NCBI RefSeq assembly: GCF_023856365.1
Contig: NW_026042831.1
Span: 1 to 64,000 of the forward strand
Source: Brienomyrus brachyistius
Taxonomy: Eukaryota; Chordata; Actinopteri; Osteoglossiformes; Mormyridae
DNA: 64,000 bases
Reading direction: 5' to 3'
In this document: piece after piece, positions 1-12,675 of the stretch
Layout: each line of letters opens with the position of its first letter
Numbering within the stretch: the stretch's first letter is position 1
Translations under genes and position numbers: made by a program
The notes under the pieces: model-generated
What the model was told of the DNA's origin: nothing
What the model saw: only the letters and a program-made list of their open reading frames with translations
The model's database searches: none

Positions 1-710
1 AGATTGTCTGTCGTCTATCTGAACCAATCAGATTGTCTGTCGTCTATCTGAACCAATCAGATTGTCTGTCGTCTATCTGAACCAATCAGATTGTCTGTCG
101 TCTATCTGAACCAATCAGATTGTCTGTCGTCTATCTGAACCAATCAGATTGTCTGTCGTCTATCTGAACCAATCAGATTGTCTGTCGTCTATCTGAACCA
201 ATCAGATTGTCTGTCGTCTATCTGAACCAATCAGATTGTCTGTCGTCTATCTGAACCAATCAGATTGTCTGTCGTCTATCTGAACCAATCAGATTGTCTG
301 TCGTCTATCTGAACCAATCAGATTGTCTGTCGTCTATCTGAACCAATCAGATTGTCTGTCGTCTATCTGAACCAATCAGATTGTCTGTCGTCTATCTGAA
401 CCAATCAGATTGTCTGTCGTCTATCTGAACCAATCAGATTGTCTGTCGTCTATCTGAACCAATCAGATTGTCTGTCGTCTATCTGAACCAATCAGATTGT
501 CTGTCGTCTATCTGAACCAATCAGATTGTCTGTCGTCTATCTGAACCAATCAGATTGTCTGTCGTCTATCTGAACCAATCAGATTGTCTGTCGTCTATCT
601 GAACCAATCAGATTGTCTGTCGTCTATCTGAACCAATCAGATTGTCTGTCGTCTATCTGAACCAATCAGATTGTCTGTCGTCTATCTGAACCAATCAGAT
701 TGTCTGTCGT

Positions 711-1160
711 CTGTCTGAACCAATCAGATTGTCTGTCGTCTGTCTGAACCAATCAGATTGTCTGTCGTCTGTCTGAACCAATCAGATTGTCTGTCGTCTG
801 TCTGAACCAATCAGATTGTCTGTCGTCTGTCTGAACCAATCAGATTGTCTGTCGTCTGTCTGAACCAATCAGATTGTCTGTCGTCTGTCTGAACCAATCA
901 GATTGTCTGTCGTCTGTCTGAACCAATCAGATTGTCTGTCGTCTGTCTGAACCAATCAGATTGTCTGTCGTCTGTCTGAACCAATCAGATTGTCTGTCGT
1001 CTGTCTGAACCAATCAGATTGTCTGTCGTCTGTCTGAACCAATCAGATTGTCTGTCGTCTGTCTGAACCAATCAGATTGTCTGTCGTCTGTCTGAACCAA
1101 TCTGATTGTCTGTCGTCTGTCTGAACCAATCAGATTGTCTGTCGTCTGTCTGAACCAATC
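711..1160 (+). repeat. Satellite B-variant block (CTGTCTGAA)
   Basis: About 16 consecutive 29-bp units carry A-to-G relative to the common unit (TCTGTCTGAA instead of TCTATCTGAA). One unit, near 1100, also has CAATCTGATTG in place of CAATCAGATTG. A-type units flank the block on both sides, as expected for local spread of one mutation by unequal exchange or gene conversion. Confidence 0.9.
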
Positions 1161-3540
1161 AGATTGTCTGTCGTCTATCTGAACCAATCAGATTGTCTGT
1201 CGTCTATCTGAACCAATCAGATTGTCTGTCGTCTATCTGAACCAATCAGATTGTCTGTCGTCTATCTGAACCAATCAGATTGTCTGTCGTCTATCTGAAC
1301 CAATCAGATTGTCTGTCGTCTATCTGAACCAATCAGATTGTCTGTCGTCTATCTGAACCAATCAGATTGTCTGTCGTCTATCTGAACCAATCAGATTGTC
1401 TGTCGTCTATCTGAACCAATCAGATTGTCTGTCGTCTATCTGAACCAATCAGATTGTCTGTCTATCTGAACCAATCAGATTGTCTGTCGTCTATCTGAAC
1501 CAATCAGATTGTCTGTCGTCTATCTGAACCAATCAGATTGTCTGTCGTCTATCTGAACCAATCAGATTGTCTGTCGTCTATCTGAACCAATCAGATTGTC
1601 TGTCGTCTATCTGAACCAATCAGATTGTCTGTCGTCTATCTGAACCAATCAGATTGTCTGTCGTCTATCTGAACCAATCAGATTGTCTGTCGTCTATCTG
1701 AACCAATCAGATTGTCTGTCGTCTATCTGAACCAATCAGATTGTCTGTCGTCTATCTGAACCAATCAGATTGTCTGTCGTCTATCTGAACCAATCAGATT
1801 GTCTGTCGTCTATCTGAACCAATCAGATTGTCTGTCGTCTATCTGAACCAATCAGATTGTCTGTCGTCTATCTGAACCAATCAGATTGTCTGTCGTCTAT
1901 CTGAACCAATCAGATTGTCTGTCGTCTATCTGAACCAATCAGATTGTCTGTCGTCTATCTGAACCAATCAGATTGTCTGTCGTCTATCTGAACCAATCAG
2001 ATTGTCTGTCGTCTATCTGAACCAATCAGATTGTCTGTCGTCTATCTGAACCAATCAGATTGTCTGTCGTCTATCTGAACCAATCAGATTGTCTGTCGTC
2101 TATCTGAACCAATCAGATTGTCTGTCGTCTATCTGAACCAATCAGATTGTCTGTCGTCTATCTGAACCAATCAGATTGTCTGTCGTCTATCTGAACCAAT
2201 CAGATTGTCTGTCGTCTATCTGAACCAATCAGATTGTCTGTCGTCTATCTGAACCAATCAGATTGTCTGTCGTCTATCTGAACCAATCAGATTGTCTGTC
2301 GTCTATCTGAACCAATCAGATTGTCTGTCGTCTATCTGAACCAATCAGATTGTCTGTCGTCTATCTGAACCAATCAGATTGTCTGTCGTCTATCTGAACC
2401 AATCAGATTGTCTGTCGTCTATCTGAACCAATCAGATTGTCTGTCGTCTATCTGAACCAATCAGATTGTCTGTCGTCTATCTGAACCAATCAGATTGTCT
2501 GTCGTCTATCTGAACCAATCAGATTGTCTGTCGTCTATCTGAACCAATCAGATTGTCTGTCGTCTATCTGAACCAATCAGATTGTCTGTCGTCTATCTGA
2601 ACCAATCAGATTGTCTGTCGTCTATCTGAACCAATCAGATTGTCTGTCGTCTATCTGAACCAATCAGATTGTCTGTCGTCTATCTGAACCAATCAGATTG
2701 TCTGTCGTCTATCTGAACCAATCAGATTGTCTGTCGTCTATCTGAACCAATCAGATTGTCTGTCGTCTATCTGAACCAATCAGATTGTCTGTCGTCTATC
2801 TGAACCAATCAGATTGTCTGTCGTCTATCTGAACCAATCAGATTGTCTGTCGTCTATCTGAACCAATCAGATTGTCTGTCGTCTATCTGAACCAATCAGA
2901 TTGTCTGTCGTCTATCTGAACCAATCAGATTGTCTGTCGTCTATCTGAACCAATCAGATTGTCTGTCGTCTATCTGAACCAATCAGATTGTCTGTCGTCT
3001 ATCTGAACCAATCAGATTGTCTGTCGTCTATCTGAACCAATCAGATTGTCTGTCGTCTATCTGAACCAATCAGATTGTCTGTCGTCTATCTGAACCAATC
3101 AGATTGTCTGTCGTCTATCTGAACCAATCAGTCAGATTGTCTGTCGTCTATCTGAACCAATCAGATTGTCTGTCGTCTATCTGAACCAATCAGATTGTCT
3201 GTCGTCTATCTGAACCATCAGATTGTCTGACGTCTATCTGAACCAATCAGATTGTCTGTCGTCTATCTGAACCAATCAGATTGTCTGTCGTCTATCTGAA
3301 CCAATCAGATTGTCTTCGTCTATCTGAACCAATCGATTGTCTGTCGTCTATCTGAACCAATCAGATTGTCTGTCGTCTATCTGAACCATCATGTCTGTCG
3401 TCTATCTGAACCAATCAGATTGTCTGTCGTCTATCTGAACCAATCAGATGTCTGTCGTCTATCTGAACCAATCAGATTGTCTGTCGTCTATCTGAACCAA
3501 TCAAGTCTGTCGTCTATCTGAACCAATCAGATTGGCTGTC

Positions 3541-4916
3541 TATCCGAACCAATCAGATTGTCTGTCGTCTATGCCGAACCAATCAGATTGTCTGTCGTCT
3601 ATCCGAACCAATCAGATTGTCTGTCGTCTATCCGAACCAATCAGATTGTCTGTCGTCTATCCGAACCAATCAGAATGTCTGTCGTCTATCCGAACCAATC
3701 AGATTGTCTGTCGTCTATCCGAACCAATCAGATTGTCTGTCGTCTATCCGAACCAATCAGATTGTCTGTCGTCTATCCGAACCACTCAGATTGTCTGTCG
3801 TCTATCCGAACCAATCAGATTGTCTGTCGTCTATCCGAACCAATCAGATTGTCTGTCGTCTATCCGAACCAATCAGATTGTCTGTCGTCTATCCGAACCA
3901 ATCAGATTGTCTGTCGTCTATCCGAACCAATCAGATATGTCTGTCGTCTATCCGAACCAATCAGATTGTCTGTCGTCTATCCGAACCAATCAGATTGTCT
4001 GTCGTCTATCCGAACCAATCAGATTGTCTGTCGTCTATCCGAACCAATCAGATTGTCTGTCGTCTATCCGAACCAATCAGATTGTCTGTCGTCTATCCGA
4101 ACCAATCAGATTGTCTGTCGTCTATCCGACCAATCAGATTGTCTGTCGTCTATCCGAACCAATCAGATTGTCTGTCGTCTATCCCGAACCAATCAGATTG
4201 TCTGTCGTCTATCCGAAACAATCAGATTGTCTGTCGTCTATCCGAACCAATCAGATTGTCTGTCGTCTATCCGAACCAATCAGATTGTCTGTCGTCTATC
4301 CGAACCAATCAGATTGTCTGTCGTCTATCCGAACCAATCAGATTGTCTGTCGTCTATCCGAACCAATCAGATTGTCTGTCGTCTATCCGAACCAATCAGA
4401 TTGTCTGTCGTCTATCCGAACCAATCAGATTGTCTGTCGTCTATCCGAACCAATCAGATTGTCTGTCGTCTATCCGAACCAATCAGATTGTCTGTCGTCT
4501 ATCCGAACCAATCAGATTGTCTGTCGTCTATCCGAACCAATCAGATTGTCTGTCGTCTATCCGAACCAATCAGATTGTCTGTCCGGTCTATCCGAACCAA
4601 TCAGATTGTCTGTCGTCTATCCGAACCAATCAGATTGTCTGTCGTCTATCCGAACCAATCAGATTTGTCTGTCGTCTATCCGAACCAATCAGATTGTCTG
4701 TCGTCTATCCGAACCAATCAGATTGTCTGTCGTCTATCCGAACCAATCAGATTGTCTGTCGTCTATCCGAACCAATCAGATTGTCTGTCGTCTATCCGAA
4801 CCAATCAGATTGTCTGTCGTCTATCCGAACCAATCAGATTGTCTGTCGTCTATCCGAACCAATCAGATTGTCTGTCGTCTATCCGAACCAATCAGATTGT
4901 CTGTCGGCTATCGAAC
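3541..4916 (+). repeat. Satellite C-variant block 1 (CTATCCGAA)
   Basis: About 47 units carry T-to-C in TATCTGAA, giving TATCCGAA. The change removes the only TGA on the forward strand of the unit, so all three forward frames stay open through the block. A few units have 1-3 bp indels (for example near 3940, 4125, 4180, 4585 and 4665). The reading frames here are an effect of repetition and have no recognisable protein content. Confidence 0.9.
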
Positions 4917-5280
4917 CAATCAGATTGTCTGTCGTCTATCTGAACCAATCAGATTGTCTGTCGTCTATCTGAACCAATCAGATTGTCTGTCGTCTATCTG
5001 AACCAATCAGATTGTCTGTCGTCTATCTGAACCAATCAGATTGTCTGTCGTCTATCTGAACCAATCAGATTGTCTGTCGTCTTTCTGAACCAATCAGATT
5101 GTCTGTCGTCTATCTGAACCAATCAGATTGTCTGTCGTCTATCTGAACCAATCAGATGTCTGTCGTCTATCTGAACAATCAGATTGTCTGTCGTCTATCT
5201 GAACCAATCAGATTGTCTGTCGTCTATCTGAACCAATCAGATTGTCTGTCGTCTATCTGAACCAATCAGATTGTCTGTCG

Positions 5281-7309
5281 TCTATCCGAACCAATCAGAT
5301 TGTCTGTCGTCTATCCGAACCAATCAGATTGTCTGTCGTCTATCCGAACCAATCAGATTGTCTGTCGTCTATCCGAACCAATCAGATTGTCTGTCGTCTA
5401 TCCGAACCAATCAGATTGTCTGTCGTCTATCCGAACCAATCAGATTGTCTGTCGTCTATCCGAACCAATCAGATTGTCTGTCGTCTATCCGAACCAATCA
5501 GATTGTCTGTCGTCTATCCGAACCAATCAGATTGTCTGTCGTCTATCCGAACCAATCAGTTGTCTGTCGTCTATCCGAACCAATCAGATTGTCTGTCGTC
5601 TATCCGAACCAATCAGATTGTCTGTCGTCTATCCGAACCAATCAAGATGTCTGTCGTCTATCCCGAACCAATCAGATTGTCTGTCGCTATCCGAACCAAT
5701 CAGATTGTCTGTCGTCTATCCGAACCAATCAGATTGTCTGTCGTCTATCCGAAACCAATCAGATTGTCTGTCGTCTATCCGAACCAATCAGATTGTCTGT
5801 CGTCTATCCGAACCAATCAGATTGTCTGTCGTCTATCCGAACCAATCAGATTGTCTGTCGTCTATCCGAACCAATCAGATTGTCTGTCGTCTATCCGAAC
5901 CAATCAGATTGTCTGTCGTCTATCCGAACCAATCAGATTGTCTGTCGTCTATCCGAACCAATCAGATTGTCTGTCGTCTATCCGAACCAATCAGATTGTC
6001 TGTCGTCTATCCGAACCAATCAGATTGTCTGTCGTCTATCCGAACCAATCAGATTGTCTGTCGTCTATCCGAACCAATCAGATTGTCTGTCGTCTATCCG
6101 AACCAATCAGATTGTCTGTCGTCTATCCGAACCAATCAGATTGTCTGTCGTCTATCCGAACCAATCAGATTGTCTGTCGTCTATCCGAACCAATCAGATT
6201 GTCTGTCGTCTATCCGAACCAATCAGATTGTCTGTCGTCTATCCGAACCAATCAGATTGTCTGTCGTCTATCCGAACCAATCAGATTGTCTGTCGTCTAT
6301 CCGAACCAATCAGATTGTCTGTCGTCTATCCGAACCAATCAGATTGTCTGTCGTCTATCCGAACCAATCAGATTGTCTGTCGTCTATCCGAACCAATCAG
6401 ATTGTCTGTCGTCTATCCGAACCAATCAGATTGTCTGTCGTCTATCCGAACAATCAGATTGTCTGTCGTCTATCCGAACCAATCAGATTGTCTGTCGTCT
6501 ATCCGAACCAATCAGATTGTCTGTCGTCTATCCGAACCAATCAGATGTCTGTCGTCTATCCGAACCAATCAGATTGTCTGTCGTCTATCCGAACCAATCA
6601 GATTGTCTGTCGTCTATCCGAACCAATCAGATTGTCTGTCGTCTATCCGAACCAATCAGATTGTCTGTCGTCTATCCGAACCAATCAGATTGTCTGTCGT
6701 CTATCCGAACCAATCAGATTGTCTGTCGTCTATCCGAACCAATCAGATTGTCTGTCGTCTATCCGAACCAATCAGATTGTCTGTCGTCTATCCGAACCAA
6801 TCAGATTGTCTGTCGTCTATCCGAACCAATCAGATTGTCTGTCGTCTATCCGAACCAATCAGATTGTCTGTCGTCTATCCGAACCAATCAGATTGTCTGT
6901 CGTCTATCCGAACCAATCAGATTGTCTGTCGTCTATCCGAACCAATCAGATTGTCTGTCGTCTATCCGAACCAATCAGATTGTCTGTCGTCTATCCGAAC
7001 CAATCAGATTGTCTGTCGTCTATCCGAACCAATCAGATTGTCTGTCGTCTATCCGAACCAATCAGATTGTCTGTCGTCTATCCGAACCAATCAGATTGTC
7101 TGTCGTCTATCCGAACCAATCAGATTGTCTGTCGTCTATCCGAACCAATCAGATTGTCTGTCGTCTATCCGAACCAATCAGATTGTCTGTCGTCTATCCG
7201 AACCAATCAGATTGTCTGTCGTCTATCCGAACCAATCAGATTGTCTGTCGTCTATCCGAACCAATCAGATTGTCTGTCGTCTATCCGAACCAATCAGATT
7301 GTCTGTCGT
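5281..7309 (+). repeat. Satellite C-variant block 2 (CTATCCGAA)
   Basis: About 70 units of the TGA-free C type run almost without interruption. All three forward frames are open for about 2 kb and give the same 29-residue periodic peptide in three phases, because 29 is not a multiple of 3. Indels occur near 5560, 5645, 5687, 5752, 6450 and 6545. The frames lack an ATG near their start in most phases, have no upstream signals, and resemble no protein family I recognise. I treat them as non-coding. Confidence 0.9.
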
Positions 7310-8233
7310 CTATCTGAACCATGTTGATGTTACAGTAGAAACGTTTAGTTAGGATAAGAAAAAGGGTGGATGAGAAACAGGAGGAAAATGTAATTGCACC
7401 TGCTTAGGAGAAATATCACCAATGTAGATCTGTCTGGTGAAGTGCCTGAGCTTGACTGAATATATGGTTTGGGATGATGGCATATGAACAGTGGCTGTAG
7501 CGCCCCTGTTTGACTGATCGGCACCAAAGTTGGTGGGTCTCTCTGGGAGGCCGTGCTACATTAGTGGGTAAAATTTGGTCAGAATCGGATGAAGAATGCC
7601 TGAGATTTAGCTGTTTGATTGAAATAGGAATTGAAATGGTTTGGCCAGCAGGTGGAGCCTGCGCTCCATGGATAAATTCTATTCAATACTTTTAGGCCTT
7701 CTCAGCCAAGTTTGCTCTTAGACACATATGAACAGTCGCCGTAGCGCCCCCCGTTTGACCGATCGGCATCAAAGTTGGAGGGTCTGTCTGTGGGCAAGTG
7801 GTACATTTGTGGATCAAATTTCGTGAGGATTGGATGAAGCAAGCCTGAGATTTAGCTGTTTGACCTATGGTGGATCTTAGGAGGTATACAGATAGTGGCC
7901 ATAGCACCCCCGTTTGACCGATCGGCATCAAAGTTTGAGGGTATGTCTGTAGACCAGTGCTACATAAGTGGATCAAATTTCGTGAGGATTGGATGAAGCA
8001 TGCCTGAGATTTAGCTGTTTGATTGAAATCGGCTTATAAATGATGCAGGTTGGGTGTGGCTGGTGGCCATATTATACAGAAAGGTCAGGTATTTTTTAAT
8101 AATCATCCCTGACGGCAGTGTCTTGATTGACTTGACACCAGAATCACTTACATGGGGTGTAGATTGTTAAAGTTATAGGAATATTTCATTTAATCCGTTT
8201 TTAAATATCACAAGGGAATGCAGATGACTGTTA

Positions 8234-11218
8234 AAGGAATGTTTAGTTAGGGATGTTGAGGAATGTTTAAACTAGGGACTGGGGGGGCAGGGAGGTTAGT
8301 TAACTATGTCAGTGGGGGGAAACGGAAAGCCCCAAATAATCATATTGTAAGTGGGCACCGTAATAGGCCTACCCTTTGTTGTCTGTATTTAAACGCCAGA
8401 AAGTATTAGGAATAAAATTCATGATTTAGAGGCTTTTATCTCATCGGACTCTTATGATATTATAGGAATAACTGAAACGTGGTTGAGTGAAAAGGATGGA
8501 CAAGAATATAATATGGATGGTTACACGTTGTTCCGTAAGGATCGTATAGGGAAAAAGGGAGGTGGTGTTGCAGTATATGTAAAGGAAAACTTGCAGGCAA
8601 GGAACTTACTGATATAAATAAAACTACGGAAGCAATATGGGTAAAATTAGATGCTAAAAACTCAAATAGCCTAATTGTCGGTGTTTGTTACAGAACACCT
8701 AATATAGCTGCTGAGGAAAGCAGATTGTTATACAGTGAGATTAGGACTATGAGCAATAAAAATGATGTGGTAGTTATGGGTGATTTTAATCTACCAGGAA
8801 TGCAGTGGGACATTGTCACTGGCTCTTCAGAAAATGAACTGGAGATGGTGGAATTAGTACAGGATTGTTTTTTTACTCAGTTTGTTAACACCCCTACCAG
8901 GGGAGATGCCATTCTTGATCTTGTTCTCTCTAATAACCAGGACAGGATTGGTAAATTAGATGTTTTAGAACCACTTGACAGTAGCGATCATAACATGGTC
9001 AAATTTGAGGTTAAGTTTAGTGTTCGAAGAGCTAAGTCCAAATCAAAAATATATAATGTTAGGAAGGCTGACTTTAAGTGTATGAGATTAAAACTAGAAA
9101 CTGTGAACTGGATGCAGTTAAATAACAAAACTGTTGAAGAGGCCTGGGAATTTTTTAAAAGCACATTATTGCAAGTGCAAGAGGACTTCATACCTGTTTC
9201 CAGCAAGAATAAATCTAGGAAATTGCAACCTAGGTGGTTTACTAGGGATATAAAGCATAAAGTAAGGAGGAAAAGGGCTTTGTTCCAGCAATGGAAATTA
9301 ACTGATGATGACAGAATTAAGCAGGAATATCTAAGTCTACAGGCTGAGTTAAAAAATGATATTAGACGAGCTAAAAGAAATGTCGAAAGGATGGTTGCAT
9401 TGGAAGCTAAGGATGACGTTAAAAGTTTCTTCCAGTATTTTAACTCTAAAAGAGCTCTAAAACCTGAAATTACTAATCTGCAGGATAGTAAGGGTCTTAT
9501 AATAGTAAACGACATTGATATAGCAAATGAGTTCAATGATAGTTTTGCACGGGTATTCACTGTTGAGGACCATAGTAATTTACCAGTTATTACCTATCCA
9601 GCATTGTCTATAGCTAATATATATATAACTGAAGCAGATGTTTTGCAAAGCCTAGCTAAGCTCAAAATAAATAAATCACAGGGCCCTGATGGCATCTTAC
9701 CTATAGTGTTAAAAGAGATGAGGGATATTATTTGCCGACCCTTAACTTTACTGTTTCAAAAATCCTTATCTGAAGGTGTGGTACCTTCTGATTGGAAGCA
9801 CGCCTTCATAACGCCTATTTTCAAAAAAGGGGATAGAAGTAATTTGTCTAACTATAGGCCAATCAGTCTAACTTGTATAACTGGTAAAGTTATGGAGGCT
9901 ATAATCAAAGAGAAAATGATAGATTACCTGGACTCCAATAACATTTTGCGGGATAGCCAGCATGGATTTAGAAGAGGTAGATCCTGTTTAACAAATCTGT
10001 TGGAGTTTTTTGAGGAAGCTACTCAGGAAGTTGATGATAAGAAGGCCTATGATGTCATCTACTTAGATTTCCAAAAGGCTTTTGATGTTGTCCCCCACAA
10101 GAGGCTCCTACTTAAACTCAAAGCGACAGGTATTTTAGGTACCGTAGCGACCTGGATTGATAACTGGTTAACAGATAGGAAACAGCGAGTAGTTATAAGA
10201 GGCACAATGTCACAGTGGGCTTGCGTTCATAGTGGGGTACCGCAGGGTTCGATTTTAGGACCACTATTGTTCCTAATTTACATAAATGATATGGATACCA
10301 ATATATACAGTAAACTGGTGAAATTTGCAGATGACACCAAGGTGGGTGGTGTAGCAGATACTGAATTAGTGGCTCAGCAGCTACAGCGGGATCTTGATTT
10401 AATTAGTGACTGGGCCGATACCTGGCAGATGAAATTTAACGTCGATAAATGTAAGGTACTCCATCTAGGGAGCAGAAATATAAAGTACAGGTATTTCATG
10501 GGTGTCACTGAAATAAAGGTAGCTGATCATGAGAAAGACCTTGGTGTGTATGTTGATGCTTCCATGTCCCATTCTCGCCAGTGTGGGGAAGCAATAAAAA
10601 AGGCCAATAGGATGTTGGGGTATATCTCCAGGTGTGTGGAGTTTAAGTCAAGGGAGGTAATGCTAAGATTATACAATTCCTTGGTGAGACCTCACCTAGA
10701 ATATTGTGTGCAGGTTTGGTCACCATATCTTAAAAAGGACATTGTGGCCTTAGAAAAGGTGCAGCGTAGGGCCACAAAAATGATTCCTGGTCTTAGAGGA
10801 ATGTCATACGAGGAACGGTTACTTGAGCTAAATCTGTTCAGTCTCAAGCAAAGGAGATTGAGGGGGGACATGATCCAGGTATATAAGATTCTAACAGGTT
10901 TGGATGCTGTTCAACCAAATAGTTACTTCAGCATTAGTTTAAATACACGAACTCGTGGCCATAGGTGGAAATTAGCGGGAGAACATTTCAAGCTGGATTT
11001 AAGGAAGCACTTCTTTACGCAGCGTGTAGTCAGAGTATGGAATAGCCTTCCTGATAATGTAGTGCAAGCTGAATCCTTGGGTTCCTTTAAATCAGAGCTA
11101 GATAAGATTTTAACGACTCTGAGCTATTAGTTTAGTTCTCCCCAAGCGAGCTTGATGGGCCGAATGGCCTCCTCTCGTTTGTATAGTTCTTATGTTCTTA
11201 TGTTCTTATGTTCTTATG
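8234..11218 (+). mobile_element. CR1-like LINE, full length, unit 1 copy
   Basis: A non-LTR retrotransposon of about 2.98 kb inserted into the 2.8-kb unit. Empty units read GACTGTT-ATTATTC across the site, so the insertion point is exact to 1-3 bp and any target duplication is very short (TT or TTA), which is usual for CR1-type elements. The 3' end is a short UTR followed by four TTCTTATG repeats. The copy in unit 2 has three. The element has one long frame with endonuclease and reverse transcriptase and no visible ORF1. Confidence 0.93.
8263..11130 (+). pseudogene. CR1-like LINE ORF2 (endonuclease-RT), two frameshifts
   Basis: This is the same protein as the intact 955-residue frame in unit 2. 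The copy has one extra A near 8400 (GCCAGAAAGT) and one missing G near 8600 (GCAAGGAAC), so about 67 codons of the endonuclease domain are out of frame before the frame is restored. Downstream it is open to the stop at 11128-11130; the first ATG in that part is at 8749. The RT motifs are intact: DFQKAFDVV, GVPQGSILGP and FADDTK. The damaged endonuclease should make this copy inactive on its own. The two indels are the main difference from unit 2, so the copies are recent duplicates or one of them carries sequencing errors. Confidence 0.9.
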
Positions 11219-12535
11219 TTATTATTCAATACATATATCTTGATTTGGCATGACTCACAGAACTTGCAATACAAAGGATTTTTACCAGTAATGTGAGACT
11301 TGAACAGAAATGAGATAAATGTCACTTTCACTGGTTTTGCAGGTTTAGAGACACATATTGCATTGCTGTAGCGCCCCCGTTTGACCAATCGGCACCAAAT
11401 TTGGAGGGCCCTTACCCACTACCGTCCTTGATGACATATTCAAGTTTGGTAGTGATTGGCTGAGGCAGGCCTGAGATACAGCTGTCTGATTGAAGTGGGC
11501 GTGGCACCTGTATGGTCTGGATGTGGCTGGTCGCCGTACCTTATAGAAAGTTTAGGATTTTTTGAATAATTGTATACCAGGACTGTCTCCTGATTTGAAT
11601 AATACTAGATATACATAGGTTGGTTGAAAATCCAAGGAGGTTAACGAAATGTCATGTTTTTAGACTCCTATAAAATACGCAAAAGCGGAAAGAGATAGGA
11701 TGAAGTTCTACATGGATTTGAATTTGGCATGGGCCAGTGCATTAGATAAGTAACAAATCTCAATTTTATCATTAACAGTTCAATAGAAATAAGCAGAAAT
11801 GCAAATCCTGTCGCTGTAGCGCCCCCATGTGGACAATTGGGGTGGCCTTCGCAGGGGTTGCTAGGGGTTAGGAGACAAATGTACAAGCCTATTTTTGTTC
11901 AGATCAGCTGTTGTTAAGCCTGTCAAAGGCCTGTCAGAATGCTGCTTGATTTTGATTGGCTGATGGTGGCTAGGGTTTTATGACTAATGACTGCCCTGAT
12001 AGATTCCTGACCTCAGGCTTCAGAGTAGTACATGTATGCCAAATTTCATTTGGATCGGTCAAGGAAGTCAGGAGATATTGGCAGTTTTTAGTTGTAGCGC
12101 CCCCTATTGACGAAATGCGGCCCGCCTTCAACAGTGTCCCCAGAATTTGGTACAGAGATAGGATTTCAAATTTGGTGAAGGTAGGCTAAGGTATGGCCAA
12201 GTTATAACAGTCAGACCAATACTGGCTAAATTTACGTAGACTTTGGGCGTGGCTAGTGGCCGTATGATAGACCAATATCAGGATTATTTGAATTAGTATT
12301 CATCAGCTCAGAGACCTGATCAGTTTTATATCTCATTTGTCTGATTCCGTCAGACGGTGTAGGAATTACAAGCAAAAGTAGGTTTTGCAAATTATGCAAA
12401 TTAGCAAAAAATCTAAGTAGGCGGAGCTTAATAGTCCAAATGGCAAGTTGGTAGGGCAAGGATGTCTCTATCAGTAGAAATATGAATTTCAATTATAGGA
12501 CTAACAGGACAGGAGATATCAATCAAAACGCGTTA

Positions 12536-12555
12536 GGGGGCGCCACGGCGCCCCC
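12536..12555. repeat. 20-bp GC palindrome of the 2.8-kb unit
   Basis: GGGGGCGCC-AC-GGCGCCCCC has perfect 9-bp arms around a 2-nt centre, in otherwise AT-rich DNA. It occurs once in each of the nine units: 12536, 18376, 21113, 23850, 26707, 29568, 32309, 34950 and 37741. Only the copy at 34950 has an arm mismatch (GAGGG). It could extrude as a hairpin or bind a dimeric factor; neither is shown. Confidence 0.9.
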
Positions 12556-12675
12556 ATCTGGCCGACATGGTTGGGTCGGATGATCTGAGTAGCGGGGAGG
12601 AATTGACATCATCCTACCAAGTTTCATAATTCTAGCACTTACGGTTTAGGCTGTACATTCAGTTTTAGGGCAGAA

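Larger units (their letters stand above)
1..7320 (+). repeat. 29-bp satellite array, forward orientation
   Basis: A 29-bp unit repeats head to tail about 250 times and continues beyond the left edge. The unit contains AGATTGTCTGTCGTC, then TATCTGAACC, then AATC. Most copies are identical. Variants come in blocks: CTATCTGAA (A type) is the commonest, CTGTCTGAA (B) fills about 711-1160, and CTATCCGAA (C) fills about 3541-4916 and 5281-7309. Copies with small indels cluster at about 3130-3540 and 5150-5180, next to changes of block type. Every full unit contains AACCAATCAG, a good match to the NF-Y CCAAT-box consensus. The array stops abruptly at 7320 against the first 2.8-kb unit, and the joint shares ATCTGA with the normal unit boundary. 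No spacers are present, so this is not a CRISPR array. Confidence 0.98.

Noticed and set aside
1..7320. CRISPR-like array
   Set aside because: Repeats are contiguous with no unique spacers, and the setting is clearly vertebrate.
3532..7352. Six long forward open frames of 450-690 codons in the satellite
   Set aside because: They are the same 29-residue peptide read in three phases of a 29-bp repeat that lacks a stop in its C variant. Most begin at non-ATG codons. No domain or signal supports a protein.
8988..9560. 190-codon minus-strand frame, repeated at 14836-15408
   Set aside because: It is antisense to the LINE endonuclease/RT frame and has no recognisable content.
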